From contig NZ_JAJFNK010000041.1 in the NCBI RefSeq assembly GCF_021739485.1, forward strand, positions 1 to 45,259: a stretch of DNA of 45,259 nt. Reading direction: 5' to 3'. The notes under the pieces are model-generated. The model searched no databases. It saw nothing but the letters and a program-made list of their open reading frames with translations, and had not been told where the DNA came from. Below, in pieces: positions 6,986 through 15,463 of this stretch. A program made the translations under genes and the position numbers. The stretch's first letter is position 1, and each line of letters starts with the position of its first letter. This DNA comes from Alicyclobacillus tolerans (GTDB lineage: Bacteria; Bacillota; Bacilli; Alicyclobacillales; Alicyclobacillaceae).

Positions 6986-8239
6986 ATGACTACACAGCAC
7001 ATTGGACGCAGACGACGAGCATATCTTGGTGTATTGCATCTCAACCTTATACATTATGTGAACCCATGGGTGGCTGCTGCTTGGTCATGGTTTATGCCTG
7101 GATTTGGTCATCTGCTGCTAGGTCAGTACGTTTTGGGTTGGATTCTCTTTGTATGGGAAGTCCTCATTAATGCTCATTCAAACTTCAACGTTGCGATTTT
7201 GTATTCTTTAACTGGACGCTTTCATGATGCGACTCAGGTTCTCCAACAACATAACAGTGCTGATTATTGGATTTTAACGTATGGGGCTGTGTTCGTTTTT
7301 ACTTTAGTTCATGCGTATAAGATTGCGGTTGACAATAATTCGTTGTATGAACTATCCGGTAAGGAGAATGCACCCATTGCGACGTTTGACATCAATCAAA
7401 TTGAATGGAATTACTTGACGAAACGAAGTCCGATCGTGGGTGCTTTATGGTCATTATTGATCCCAGGCATCGGTGCAATCTACACACATCGTGTATTAAC
7501 CGCTCTATTTGAAATCACGTGGTGGAACGTCATTATCATCAAATCGCACCTTCTTTCAGGCATTGAGTACACGGCACTTGGAAACTTTGATAAGGTTGTT
7601 TCCGTCCTCGATCCCGAATGGACATTGTATATACCTGCCATGCTTGGTTTTCCGTCTTACTTCGCATATGTCATCACGGTTGAACGAAATAAGCTTTTTG
7701 ATAAAGAACAAGCAAATTACCTCGTTCAGAACTACCAACAGAATAAACAATTCCCGCTACACTTAAAGGACGATGCAGGAAAAATGCGCTTTGTGGCATC
7801 CTTCAATCACTCTGTTTATTTGGAAAAGGCGATTACCGCTTTAGAATCGATTGGCGTCGTTCGAGAGGACATTTTTGTGGCACCTCTGGATAAGCGAAAC
7901 CAAAAGTCCGTTTGGTTTGATACCGTGGAACGTTCGGATGGGAAAAGTTTTTTCGATGGCGTCGCTCTACTGGCTGCATTGGGGTGTTTTTTCGGCACGG
8001 TCTATGGCTTTATCCTCCACTGGGGTCCGGTCATCTGGGGGCTTATCGGATTCGCGGGCGGTGGCGTCATAGGCGGCATCGTGAAGCTATTACGCGGTGT
8101 TCTACAGGCGAGATCGCAAGGTAACGCACCGAAAATGGAAGTTGTGCTTATCGTAGATTGTGCGGACGACCTCGCACGTAGAACCGAAGAAGTTCTGTGG
8201 TCGAATTACGCCTTCGGAATGTCAAAAATCAGGAATTAA
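6986..8239 (+). CDS. Polytopic membrane protein with duplicated PGFG/PGIG hairpin module
   Basis: An integral membrane protein of ~417 residues (453 from the longest start at 6878). Two similar hydrophobic modules each carry a W-S-x-x-x-PG[FI]G motif: WSWFMPGFGHLLLGQY and later WSLLIPGIGAIYTHR, suggesting an internal duplication. A C-terminal soluble part (ASFNHSVYLEKAITALESIG) is followed by a glycine-rich hairpin (GLIGFAGGGVIGGI), the layout seen in small stress proteins that regulate transporters. I recall similar unnamed Bacillales proteins starting close to RRRRAYLGV, hence my start choice at 6986, but no start has a convincing ribosome binding site. Confidence 0.7.
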   Translation: MTTQHIGRRRRAYLGVLHLNLIHYVNPWVAAAWSWFMPGFGHLLLGQYVLGWILFVWEVLINAHSNFNVAILYSLTGRFHDATQVLQQHNSADYWILTYGAVFVFTLVHAYKIAVDNNSLYELSGKENAPIATFDINQIEWNYLTKRSPIVGALWSLLIPGIGAIYTHRVLTALFEITWWNVIIIKSHLLSGIEYTALGNFDKVVSVLDPEWTLYIPAMLGFPSYFAYVITVERNKLFDKEQANYLVQNYQQNKQFPLHLKDDAGKMRFVASFNHSVYLEKAITALESIGVVREDIFVAPLDKRNQKSVWFDTVERSDGKSFFDGVALLAALGCFFGTVYGFILHWGPVIWGLIGFAGGGVIGGIVKLLRGVLQARSQGNAPKMEVVLIVDCADDLARRTEEVLWSNYAFGMSKIRN

Positions 8240-8352
8240 TTCACAGTGCTTTGGTCAACACTGCAGTATGTCTTAGGCATACCCAGCAACGCACAACCTC
8301 CAATTGCTTGCATGAACATCTTACCGCATTTTGGCATCTCAGTAGTACGGCA

Positions 8353-8727
8353 TTATTGAGAGTTCGTATCGGTTTGTATTCCATATGCACTAGGATTGTT
8401 AATGTATTTATAGTAATCGAATGAACCGATAAGCTTGAATTTGTCGGTTTTGACATCATATTGGAAAATCATGATTGTATGCATCTGAGCTCCATATACA
8501 GGGTTTCCGTTTATGATGCCAATCCGATTCCCTGGGAGTTGAATGACTGTATCCCGAACAGACCCTGTATTTTGAACACTTGCAGGAGCAGACTGCACGT
8601 TGACAGACATTGAACGGCTGATTTTATTCACTCCCCAAATAGCCAAAATAACGAATACCACAAACATCCCGATTAAAACCCACAAGTAGTTCTTTTGAAA
8701 ATTCCTCTTTTCACGAACCTCGTTCAT
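8353..8727 (-). CDS. Single-pass membrane protein of unknown function
   Basis: A 124-residue protein with a charged cytoplasmic N-terminus (MNEVREKRNFQKN), one membrane helix at residues ~14-35 and an extracytoplasmic domain of about 85 residues. The domain has short beta-like stretches (NRIGIINGNPVYGAQMHTI, IFQYDVKTDKFKLIGSFDYY) suggesting a small beta-rich sensor or adaptor. I do not recognise a family. A GGGGGTGAGATGAT stretch precedes the ATG. The 112 bases after the upstream membrane gene and the 208 bases before the lipoprotein gene hold no other feature I can support. Confidence 0.65.
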   Translation of the reverse strand: MNEVREKRNFQKNYLWVLIGMFVVFVILAIWGVNKISRSMSVNVQSAPASVQNTGSVRDTVIQLPGNRIGIINGNPVYGAQMHTIMIFQYDVKTDKFKLIGSFDYYKYINNPSAYGIQTDTNSQ

Positions 8728-8935
8728 ATCATCTCACCCCCACTCCGATTGTTAATTTCTCCTAGAGACTAGTTCTTCGTAGGCCAGCACACCCAGCCGT
8801 CTTATGGAATTTTCCCTTGTGTGCGACAAGCCGGTCCGTATCGACATGCAGTTTCCATACACGAACAGCGGGCACACGCACCTGGACATGCCCCGCTACT
8901 CTGTTTAATGGTCGCGTCCCACCAGAAAAACTATC

Positions 8936-10018
8936 CTAACTGTTCAGGACGATTTGTAAAGCATGAAGCGGCTTTCCATCTTGCTTCAATTGATACACGT
9001 TATTTCCCTCTTGCCAAGCGATTGTGCTATGCCAATCTGCAGCGGCATTCGAAGACGAACCCAGCTGATGAATGAAGATAGCACCCTTCTTCTGTGGAGC
9101 TGGCAGCTTGTGTGTATGAAGATACGTTACAACTTGTTTAGCAACTTGTGTTTCCGGACTGGACGAGGGGCCAGTTACAATCATTGTCCAGTTTCCATCC
9201 GTCCAGTTGATGGTGTATGTCCCTAAACTGCCATTTTGGTCCGCTTTGATTCCGAAGCCGAGATTTAAAGGTGGGTTAGATGAATGCATTTGTCCCAGTC
9301 CGTCTTCGACATTGATGACCGCGTTCGCGGCTTCAGACGGACTTGAATATGAGCTTTCGGTAACCTGCGAGTTCGATGCTGCGGAGGACGAAGAAGTGGT
9401 ACTTGATTGGAATTGTTTTGGATAGGGTTTGTTTGGAACCAATGTCGAACCGTTCCACGTATAGGTAATCGTAACAGGAGTTCCAGTTGGGTTGGCAAAC
9501 GAATCATTCTTCTTGTAAACCGGATAAGTTACAGCAATGCTGTTTCCCACAGCCTTGGCATTTGTAATCTCCAGGCTAGGTTTAGCCGTGTCGGTTCCTA
9601 GATATTTGCCGTTGAGAAAGAAGAATACAAGTTGATTGTGTCCATCCTGTGATTGCGTAGCAGTAGTAATCCACGCAGCCAGCGTATCGCCCGCTGCCGT
9701 TTGCACAGTTGCATTCGGGGTACTTCCACTTACCGAGTAGCTTTTGTTCGTGATCCACGCGATTTCACTCGCATAATTGGATTTGGAAGTTGTTGTGCTG
9801 CTTGAAGATACTTGGACCTTGTTTCCGCTATTGCCTGTGTTTGTACTCGTATTGTTCGTCGATCCCGATGAATTGGACACCTTTGCGCCAGATGTGGTGG
9901 TGGTTGAATTTGTAACCGAATTATTGTTAGCGCCATTTTCATTAGGGGTTGTGGCACAGCCAGCTAAAGTTAACAGCACCATTCCTGTGCTCGATATTAA
10001 AGCAAGATGCTTGTTCAT
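8936..10018 (-). CDS. LppP/LprE-like lipoprotein
   Basis: A 360-residue secreted lipoprotein. The signal peptide ends in the lipobox LAGC with Cys21, followed by a ~70-residue linker of Asn, Ser and Thr. Residues ~95-205 resemble the LppP/LprE lipoprotein domain: QLVFFFLNGKYLGTDTAKP, a strand with AVTYPVYKKNDS, a PTGTPVTITYTWNGSTLVP turn. A second Ser-rich linker leads to a C-terminal domain with WTDGNWTMIV and a GKPLHALQIVL end. The function of the family is unknown. The ATG at 10018 follows AGGAGG. The first ~35 bases around the start are almost identical to the truncated lipoprotein gene at 11828, and both share an ECF-type promoter. Confidence 0.8.
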   Translation of the reverse strand: MNKHLALISSTGMVLLTLAGCATTPNENGANNNSVTNSTTTTSGAKVSNSSGSTNNTSTNTGNSGNKVQVSSSSTTTSKSNYASEIAWITNKSYSVSGSTPNATVQTAAGDTLAAWITTATQSQDGHNQLVFFFLNGKYLGTDTAKPSLEITNAKAVGNSIAVTYPVYKKNDSFANPTGTPVTITYTWNGSTLVPNKPYPKQFQSSTTSSSSAASNSQVTESSYSSPSEAANAVINVEDGLGQMHSSNPPLNLGFGIKADQNGSLGTYTINWTDGNWTMIVTGPSSSPETQVAKQVVTYLHTHKLPAPQKKGAIFIHQLGSSSNAAADWHSTIAWQEGNNVYQLKQDGKPLHALQIVLNS

Positions 10019-10051
10019 GATAAACCTCCTCGTGTTGCTTGCATTTGTATA

Positions 10052-10078
10052 GACGAAGCAACACAATTTGGCGTTTCA
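10052..10078 (-). promoter_or_regulatory. ECF-sigma-type promoter of the LppP/LprE-like lipoprotein gene
   Basis: On the minus strand TGAAAC (10078-10073) and CGTC (10055-10052) are 17 bases apart, within TTGCTTCGTC. This is the layout of Bacillus ECF sigma promoters such as those of SigM, SigW and SigV (TGAAAC about 16 bases CGTC/A). It lies ~35 bases upstream of the ATG. Confidence 0.65.
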
Positions 10079-10234
10079 ATTTTTAATGATCCAATGGTGA
10101 CCATGCTTTGAATGGGGGAGTTCCGTCACTTTTGCTGGAGCCCGCGTCAAAGTTCTAAATGTGTCCCAATTGTTGCCCCATTGTATCCTGCATTTATGCA
10201 GGATACCCCAGAGCCATGCCCCTCGAACACTTGT

Positions 10235-10699
10235 TTACAAATGCAACTTTAGGCCTTCGTGTGAAGCTGTAAAACCAAGTCGTTCGTAAAACCGCAAGGC
10301 ATCTGGACGCTGTTTGTCTGTAGTCAATTGTACGATATGACACCCTCGTTCCTTCGCTCTTTGTATCGCATACCGTATTAACTGACTCCCCAAACCTTTA
10401 CCACGCTCGTTTGATGTCGTTCGAACCCCTTCGATGGTCGCTCTGCATCCCCCTTGGTATGTGATGTGTGGGGTGAATGTGACCTGCTGTACGCCCACCA
10501 CGGTATCACCGTCACAGGCTACAATCAGTTCAATGTTAGGATCTCCATCGATAGCGTGGAATGCATTGATGTAACTTTCAGGCAGGGGGTGATCGTAACG
10601 TTCTCTTTTACTACCCATCTTGTCGTCCGAAAGCATGTAGACGATTGCATCAAGGTCTTCTTCAGTTGCTTGGCGAAAAATGAGAGTTTCGATGTTCAT
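10235..10699 (-). CDS. GNAT family N-acetyltransferase
   Basis: A 154-residue GNAT protein transferring an acetyl group from acetyl-CoA. It shows FRQATEEDLDAIVYML at the N-terminus, the strand ELIVACDGDTVVGVQQV, the acetyl-CoA pyrophosphate loop NERGKGLGSQLI (RGxGxG) and the final RPDALRFYERLGF motif B. The substrate is unknown. Length matches single-domain members. The ATG at 10699 is preceded by a GGGG-containing purine run. It is flanked by gaps of over 170 bases on both sides, so it is probably monocistronic. Confidence 0.9.
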   Translation of the reverse strand: MNIETLIFRQATEEDLDAIVYMLSDDKMGSKRERYDHPLPESYINAFHAIDGDPNIELIVACDGDTVVGVQQVTFTPHITYQGGCRATIEGVRTTSNERGKGLGSQLIRYAIQRAKERGCHIVQLTTDKQRPDALRFYERLGFTASHEGLKLHL

Positions 10700-10872
10700 C
10701 GTAAATACCCCCTATTTAAGCGATTCAACTTACTATTTAATAATTCTGTGAAAAACGCTTCAAATATGACAGCATGAATCGAAAAACACGATAGGGAGTA
10801 CAGGCCTTCCAATACACAGGGCCTCCCGTCCCTCGGCCTCTTCGTCAAAAGTGAACAAGGACAAAACGAATT

Positions 10873-11451
10873 TTAGTCTTGCTTGCCTCTAAATTTAATA
10901 CCTGGTATCAATTGTGGGACACGTTTTTTGTATTGGATGTACTGGTCACCGAAAGTGCTAATCATTAAGTTCTCTTCGACACGAATCCTGTTCATAAAAA
11001 TGAGCAGTGCAATGATAAAACCTAGAAAAATTAAGCCGTGACCAAGTGAAATAGCGGAGCCGAGTATCATTCCAAATAAACCAGAGTAAATGGGATGTCT
11101 GGTAAATCGGTAAGGACCCGTTGTAACCAACTTGTGACCTTCTTTAACTACCGCGTGGCTCGCCCACATTTTTCCTATTACGAAGCGTGCCCATAAAATG
11201 TACATTGTGGACGCAATCAACAAAACAGTCCCTACCATCTGCAACCAAGGTACATGAAAGGTTACGAAAGTCCAGTAACCAGGGGGTGTATACTGCATAA
11301 CCACCCAAACAAGAACGCCAGCAATAAGCCCGTCGTAAGGGAAACGTCTTTGAATGACTGTAGGTGCTTTGAAAAGATTGTAAATAGCACCTAAACTCCA
11401 TACTATGATGAAGATGCCCCAGCAAATTCCGTTCAATTGAGCAATGTTCAT
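10873..11451 (-). CDS. Isoprenylcysteine carboxyl methyltransferase-like membrane protein
   Basis: A 192-residue membrane protein with about five hydrophobic segments. The C-terminal half has the ICMT/PEMT hallmark LVTTGPYRFTRHPIYSG, then a RVEENLMISTFGDQYIQYKKRVP segment with the conserved E-E and tyrosines that form the S-adenosylmethionine site. Bacterial members methylate lipids or small molecules; the true substrate is not known. The ATG at 11451 follows AGGAGAGGG. It has no close neighbours on its strand. Confidence 0.85.
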   Translation of the reverse strand: MNIAQLNGICWGIFIIVWSLGAIYNLFKAPTVIQRRFPYDGLIAGVLVWVVMQYTPPGYWTFVTFHVPWLQMVGTVLLIASTMYILWARFVIGKMWASHAVVKEGHKLVTTGPYRFTRHPIYSGLFGMILGSAISLGHGLIFLGFIIALLIFMNRIRVEENLMISTFGDQYIQYKKRVPQLIPGIKFRGKQD

Positions 11452-11827
11452 TTTCCCTCTCCTCCGACTAGGTTTGTGATCACATCTTCGTGTGCAAACC
11501 CGATACGAGCGTCATGAGACATGATGTAGCTATGTTATCTTGACCGCATCACATTGTATATACATACCCATGTGACTGGCGATCCAGTGTTCCAGACTTG
11601 CACCCTTATGCGTCACAACGCCTGTCGAGCAAGCAACTCTCTTAATTCCCTTGCCCAAACCAACCGTTGACCTAAGACGGTAAATTCGACAGGAGCGAGG
11701 TCCTCTTATAAATGGTATTCACCACGTTGGGTATTCGCCTGTCCATTAAAAAATTTTTGATCATGGTGAAACCCCAAACCGTAGTTGCTCGTCAGTTAAG
11801 ACGTAAGCAAACACGAGGAGGTTTATC
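11452..11827. other. 376-base stretch without a supported gene; possible XRE-like scrap
   Basis: This stretch holds the ECF-type promoter of the small lipoprotein gene at its right end. In the middle, minus-strand codons from 11705 down to a stop at 11613 read TVLGQRLVWARELRELLARQ, which resembles the first helix of an XRE-family regulator, but there is no start and no helix-turn-helix remainder. I list it as a possible remnant only. Confidence 0.2.
11767..11793 (+). promoter_or_regulatory. ECF-sigma-type promoter of the truncated lipoprotein gene
   Basis: TGAAAC (11767-11772) and CGTC (11790-11793) are 17 bases apart, as at the two other lipoprotein genes in this window. Beyond the core, the bases up to the start codon align with the region upstream of the 8936-10018 lipoprotein gene. 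Confidence 0.6.
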
Positions 11828-11929
11828 ATGAACAAGCGTCTTACCTTCATACCGATGACAGCATTCGTTTTGTTGACCTTAGCGGGGTGTGGTAGCACTC
11901 CTAACGCAAGTGGAGTTAACAATAAATAA
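11828..11929 (+). pseudogene. 33-residue truncated lipoprotein (signal peptide plus stub)
   Basis: The frame encodes a complete lipoprotein signal peptide, FVLLTLAGC with Cys21, then GSTPNASGVNNK and a stop. It parallels the first 33 residues of the LppP/LprE-like lipoprotein (same length to the cysteine, LLTLAGC shared), and AGGAGGTTTATCATGAACAA at the start is identical in both genes. One frame over, the sequence continues with an Asn-Thr-Ser linker (NNTSSDD), suggesting a frameshift in a duplicated gene whose body is otherwise lost. It might still be expressed as a tiny lipopeptide because promoter and ribosome binding site are intact. Confidence 0.6.
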
Positions 11930-12109
11930 CACATCAAGCGATGATACGCCCGGGCGAAGTCGGTCAGGACGAAAGCCTCACGACTTTATGCCGATGATGG
12001 CATGCGTTCGAACTGGATCGATTGCTATACGTCGAAATCATGGCGGAGAGTGTCTACCTGCAGGTGCGCTCAAACCCGTTGATTGCCGAACTGAATCTTA
12101 CCGTTATTT

Positions 12110-12328
12110 TCAAACCGAAAGAATTTTTCGTTCCTTCTCTGGCAGAATGATACCGAATCCAGTGATAATACGAAGAATAGCAAACACAACTACTAAGTTT
12201 TCATACCGATGATTAAACTCATCGCTCGTCAACCAATGAATAATGGCGTAGATAGCCAGAAACACGACTGCATTAACTGCGATAGCTTCCTGATAGGATT
12301 GTGACTTGCTCTTGGTAGCACGTTTCAT
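12110..12328 (-). CDS. Small two-helix membrane protein
   Basis: About 72 residues: a basic N-terminus (MKRATKSKSQSYQEA), a membrane segment at ~residues 16-34, a short polar loop with HRYENL, and a second membrane segment followed by EKERK. I do not recognise the family; the topology is like many small DUF membrane proteins of Bacillales. The ATG at 12328 is preceded by TTTGGGGGTT. It stands alone between a remnant region and an empty stretch. Confidence 0.55.
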   Translation of the reverse strand: MKRATKSKSQSYQEAIAVNAVVFLAIYAIIHWLTSDEFNHRYENLVVVFAILRIITGFGIILPEKERKILSV

Positions 12329-12343
12329 GTCATAAACCCCCAA

Positions 12344-12689
12344 ACCAGCGTGCTTAGCCGTTTTAACATACTACACTGCTTTTTGGTATAAGTGACGGCA
12401 CATACACATGACAGATCAAGAGACAACCTGTTTTGTGTCCGAAAAATAAATGAACAAGGCGATATGTTTTACGTCCGTCGTCTTGCTGTCGGACTGTTGA
12501 CCGAAAAAGGGCGTAGGGTTCTCTGATTTATCATGGCACATTGCCGTTTCATTGGAAACAGCGACAAACCAGATGCATGTACCGGTTTGTAGTGAGTAGG
12601 TCATGAGGGAGCATCAACACCTCAGGTCTCCCCATCATTGCAACTGGTACGCTGCCAACAGCCTTCCTAATTGAGTTTCATCATATGTT
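12344..12689. other. 346-base stretch without a supported gene
   Basis: A 62-codon minus-strand frame (12416-12604) is present but has no ribosome binding site and no recognisable sequence, so I do not call it. I see no promoter pair, terminator or repeat of convincing strength here. Confidence 0.4.
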
Positions 12690-12935
12690 TTACAAATCAC
12701 TTTGGGACAAAGATCTGATCTGGGGCATCGGTTTAAGTTTCGTTTTCAGTGTTCCTGAATTTTTATAGTTTGCAATGGCAATTTTCCACCCAAAGAGGCG
12801 AAATATGATCAACCGACATACGTTGCTTCGTGGTTTTGAGTGACGAACCGATGCTTTGATGTTTTCCCTTCTCATTAAAAGGCGATTGATTTTCCTCTCA
12901 ATCCGTTGAACTCGCTTTGTATCCTTTAATTTCAT
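12690..12935 (-). CDS. Small basic protein of unknown function
   Basis: An ~81-residue, strongly basic product beginning MKLKDTKRVQRIERKINRLL, predicted as a helix, followed by a short more hydrophobic stretch (VCRLIIFRLFGWKIAI). GGGAGGG stands eight bases before the ATG at 12935, which supports translation. I do not recognise it; nucleic-acid or membrane-surface binding would fit the charge but is a guess. It lies directly downstream of the antiporter gene, separated by a hairpin, so it may be read-through or independently transcribed. Confidence 0.4.
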   Translation of the reverse strand: MKLKDTKRVQRIERKINRLLMRRENIKASVRHSKPRSNVCRLIIFRLFGWKIAIANYKNSGTLKTKLKPMPQIRSLSQSDL

Positions 12936-12955
12936 CTCCATACCCTCCCAAAATA

Positions 12956-12987
12956 GGGAGAGCAAACTCTTTGCGAAGTGCTCTCCC
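12956..12987 (-). terminator. Hairpin downstream of the antiporter gene
   Basis: GGGAGAGCA (12956-12964) pairs perfectly with TGCTCTCCC (12979-12987). On the minus strand it follows the antiporter stop codon at 13001 and is trailed by CTATTTTGG, a modest U-tract. Probable intrinsic terminator. Confidence 0.55.
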
Positions 12988-13000
12988 CATTGACTTGCCG

Positions 13001-14335
13001 TTACTCTACATTTGGAGCCAAGTCGAACCGAACCTCTTCTTGTGGCTTTTGAATGACCAGGTTTTCATCGCCAGGCATGAGGGGTTTCCCCTTGCGAATG
13101 ACGTACCGCAGCCAAGAACCTGCAAACCAGGAAGTCACCAGTGCCAGCATAACGAGGATGGCAAAGAAATCCTGGTTGATGATGCCCAGCGAGTAGGCGA
13201 CTGAAGAAAGCACGATACCCGGACCTCCACGTGCGTTCATGGCAGCAGCAAAGTTCAAGCTTGTTTGTTTATCTGTCTTAATCAGGCGACACGTAAAGTA
13301 GACGACGACACTCTGCACAATGGTCGCAAATATCAAGTACAAGACGAAGAACCCTACACTGAAGTTACTCGCCAGGTTCAGCTGCAATCCCACAATTGCG
13401 AAGTAAAGTGGGATGAAAAACGCATAAGCGATTCCATTGATTCCATTCTCAAGTTTTTCGAAAATCGGCTTTGGCAAGGAAAATTTGGTGGCCACACCCG
13501 CAAGCAGTGCTCCGTACATCACGTCAACCTGTAAATATCCGGCGATATCCGCCAGTGCGAACAGAATCACGAGAAAGTAACCGAGGAACGAAGCGCGAAA
13601 CAAAAAGTTGGCGCGTTTCGACGTGATCCTTCTAAGACCCCACGGAACAATCGCGATGCACACAAACAGGAATGCAAACGTGATGACCAAGCTCTTGGAA
13701 ACCGCCCAGACGCTGATGGTTTGTGCGCCGTGCGATGCAACAATACCGGATGCGACAGCAAGTGCAACCCAGAGGATTAAGTCGTGCACACCCGCGATCG
13801 CAACAATAACCTTTGCGAACCGCGTATGCATAATCCCAAGGTCCTGAAAGATTTTTGAAATCACCGGGATGGATGTGACGGCAATCGAAATGGCAACAAT
13901 AATTTTTAAAGCGAGCACGCTGTGGTCTGGACCCAGAAATTGTGCTGGGTTGAACACATACGTCGAAAGCCAACCCACGATAAACGGGATCACGGTCGAC
14001 CCAACAATAATGGCAATGCCGGTCTTGATGTCCGACCTTTCGAACCTGGACTGAAACTTGAGTCCAGCTGTGTACAGGAGGAAAATTATCCCGAGTTGAT
14101 AAATCAACCCGAACAAACTACTTTCTGAAGAAAACCCGAGGTACAGCCAGTGAAAACCCTGCGGAAACACCGTGCCAAAAACCGTCGGACCGAGGATGAG
14201 CCCTCCTGCAACTTCCCCAATCACCCGTGGAATCGTGAGTCTCTCGGCGACGTACCCCAACAAATTTGCGGCGGCTAACAAGACACCCATGGCAAACAAA
14301 AACCGTGTTAAATCTGCTGCAGCTAAACTGAACAC
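13001..14335 (-). CDS. CPA2 family cation:proton antiporter
   Basis: A 444-residue transporter with about twelve to thirteen membrane segments and typical Kef/NapA-type features: RVIGEVAGGLILGPTVFG near the N-terminus, the LKFQSR linker, AVTSIPVISKIFQDLGI in the core, and the conserved AMNARGGPGIVL near the C-terminus. It would exchange Na+ or K+ for protons, supporting pH and ion homeostasis; the ion cannot be read from sequence. There is no C-terminal RCK/TrkA-N domain. I choose GTG at 14335 with GGGGAGG eight bases ahead; the longer frame would translate the structured leader. Its leader (14336-14550) carries several hairpins. Confidence 0.88.
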   Translation of the reverse strand: MFSLAAADLTRFLFAMGVLLAAANLLGYVAERLTIPRVIGEVAGGLILGPTVFGTVFPQGFHWLYLGFSSESSLFGLIYQLGIIFLLYTAGLKFQSRFERSDIKTGIAIIVGSTVIPFIVGWLSTYVFNPAQFLGPDHSVLALKIIVAISIAVTSIPVISKIFQDLGIMHTRFAKVIVAIAGVHDLILWVALAVASGIVASHGAQTISVWAVSKSLVITFAFLFVCIAIVPWGLRRITSKRANFLFRASFLGYFLVILFALADIAGYLQVDVMYGALLAGVATKFSLPKPIFEKLENGINGIAYAFFIPLYFAIVGLQLNLASNFSVGFFVLYLIFATIVQSVVVYFTCRLIKTDKQTSLNFAAAMNARGGPGIVLSSVAYSLGIINQDFFAILVMLALVTSWFAGSWLRYVIRKGKPLMPGDENLVIQKPQEEVRFDLAPNVE

Positions 14336-14349
14336 ACCATTTACCTCCC

Positions 14350-14550
14350 CATATGGTATTGATACCCAAATATTCGGGTAACTGACACACCATATGTGAG
14401 AACGCAAAAGCCGTCCAAGGCACGTGTCTACCTTGGACAAGCGTCCAACCATTTCGGGCTTAAATTTCAACGTATGTACCTTATCGCAAGCAAAAATCAA
14501 ACGCAAAATGGAATGGCTCCTACAAATCTCCATGATCTGTAGGAGCCATT
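14350..14550 (-). promoter_or_regulatory. Hairpin-rich leader upstream of the antiporter gene
   Basis: Three separate stems precede the antiporter. AATGGCTCCTACA (14512-14524) pairs perfectly with 14538-14550. GTCCAAGG (14413-14420) pairs with CCTTGGAC (14431-14438). CATATGGT (14350-14357) pairs with ACCATATG (14389-14396) and encloses a TACCC/GGGTA hairpin (14363-14380), ending two bases before the GGGGAGG ribosome binding site. The distal hairpin could instead terminate the gene ending at 14816. I cannot match any known riboswitch class. Sequence 14551-14815 shows nothing else. Confidence 0.4.
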
Positions 14551-14815
14551 ATCCTGTCTAAGGAATTTAATGGTGAGCTCCATCACCCAAGATTAAGTTT
14601 ACTCACATTATAATCAAGACACCGTTTGGAGACACGGCATGCACCTAAATTTTCGCTTAGAAGCTGCTCGCTAAGAGCAAAGTCGAACTCCTAAAACTCA
14701 GATTCACGTACGTTCCGAATATTTGAGTCGTACCCGCACTTGCACGAAGACGCTGTGTTCCCCAATCCATGTCGCTATTTAACGACAATCAAATTTGACG
14801 TTCCCCCGTCCGACG

Positions 14816-15169
14816 TCACTCAGACTTGAATCCCAAACTAATGGCGACTTGCTCCGGGTCATCCACACCGACGATGAGTGCATCGTATGATACCCCCTTC
14901 AAGGCAAGCTTTAAGCCCCGTTTATTCTGATGATGAACCATTACAAAAGTAGTGCCCTCTTTTGAGAGAAATGTTCCCATCGCAAATACTCCAGGAAGTC
15001 GGCTACCAGGCATCTTTACTCCATGCACGGCATGAATTACATCATCGAGTACAGTGACAGACTGGACGGCGGAAACGGGTACTTTTATATCCCCGTGAAC
15101 CCCCTCTAATTTTTCTATTGTGGACATTCGTAACACGATGGTATCTTCTTCTCGAACTAGCTCAGCCAT
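14816..15169 (-). CDS. PH-like domain protein of unknown function
   Basis: A ~117-residue protein with a run of short beta strands (DTIVLRMSTIEKLEG, IKVPVSAVQSVTVLDDVI, GTTFVMVHHQNKRGLKLAL) and a C-terminal helix (DPEQVAISLGF). This is the order of a bacterial PH-like fold, with the RLPGVFAMGTF loop reminiscent of actinobacterial and Firmicutes proteins of this class. Function unknown. ATG at 15169 is my choice because the longer frame adds residues without a ribosome binding site; the signal before 15169 is weak as well. Monocistronic. The 258 bases to the next gene hold nothing I can support. Confidence 0.6.
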   Translation of the reverse strand: MAELVREEDTIVLRMSTIEKLEGVHGDIKVPVSAVQSVTVLDDVIHAVHGVKMPGSRLPGVFAMGTFLSKEGTTFVMVHHQNKRGLKLALKGVSYDALIVGVDDPEQVAISLGFKSE

Positions 15170-15463
15170 TACATACAGTCCCTTCGTTCGGTTCTTTGAT
15201 TCCAAAATTATAGTCCTTCATGCTTCATGCGGAGTGGATCAAGAAGTATGAAGTTCGTCCACCACTTGACCTGTCATGCCCTCTTCTGTCTGCCCCATAG
15301 TCCTGTGAGGAATGGTTGTTCGCAGAAGAATGTTTATGCAGAAAGGCTGTCTCTCTCACAGACATCAGCCCCCTTTAACGTTCCACCATGATACTAAGAA
15401 AACGCTTTTCGGAATACTGTATATGCGTTAGACCACAAATAACCACAAGGGAGAGCATGGAAA

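Noticed and set aside
12416..12604. 62-codon minus-strand ORF
   Set aside because: No ribosome binding site, no recognisable sequence and mixed low-quality composition.
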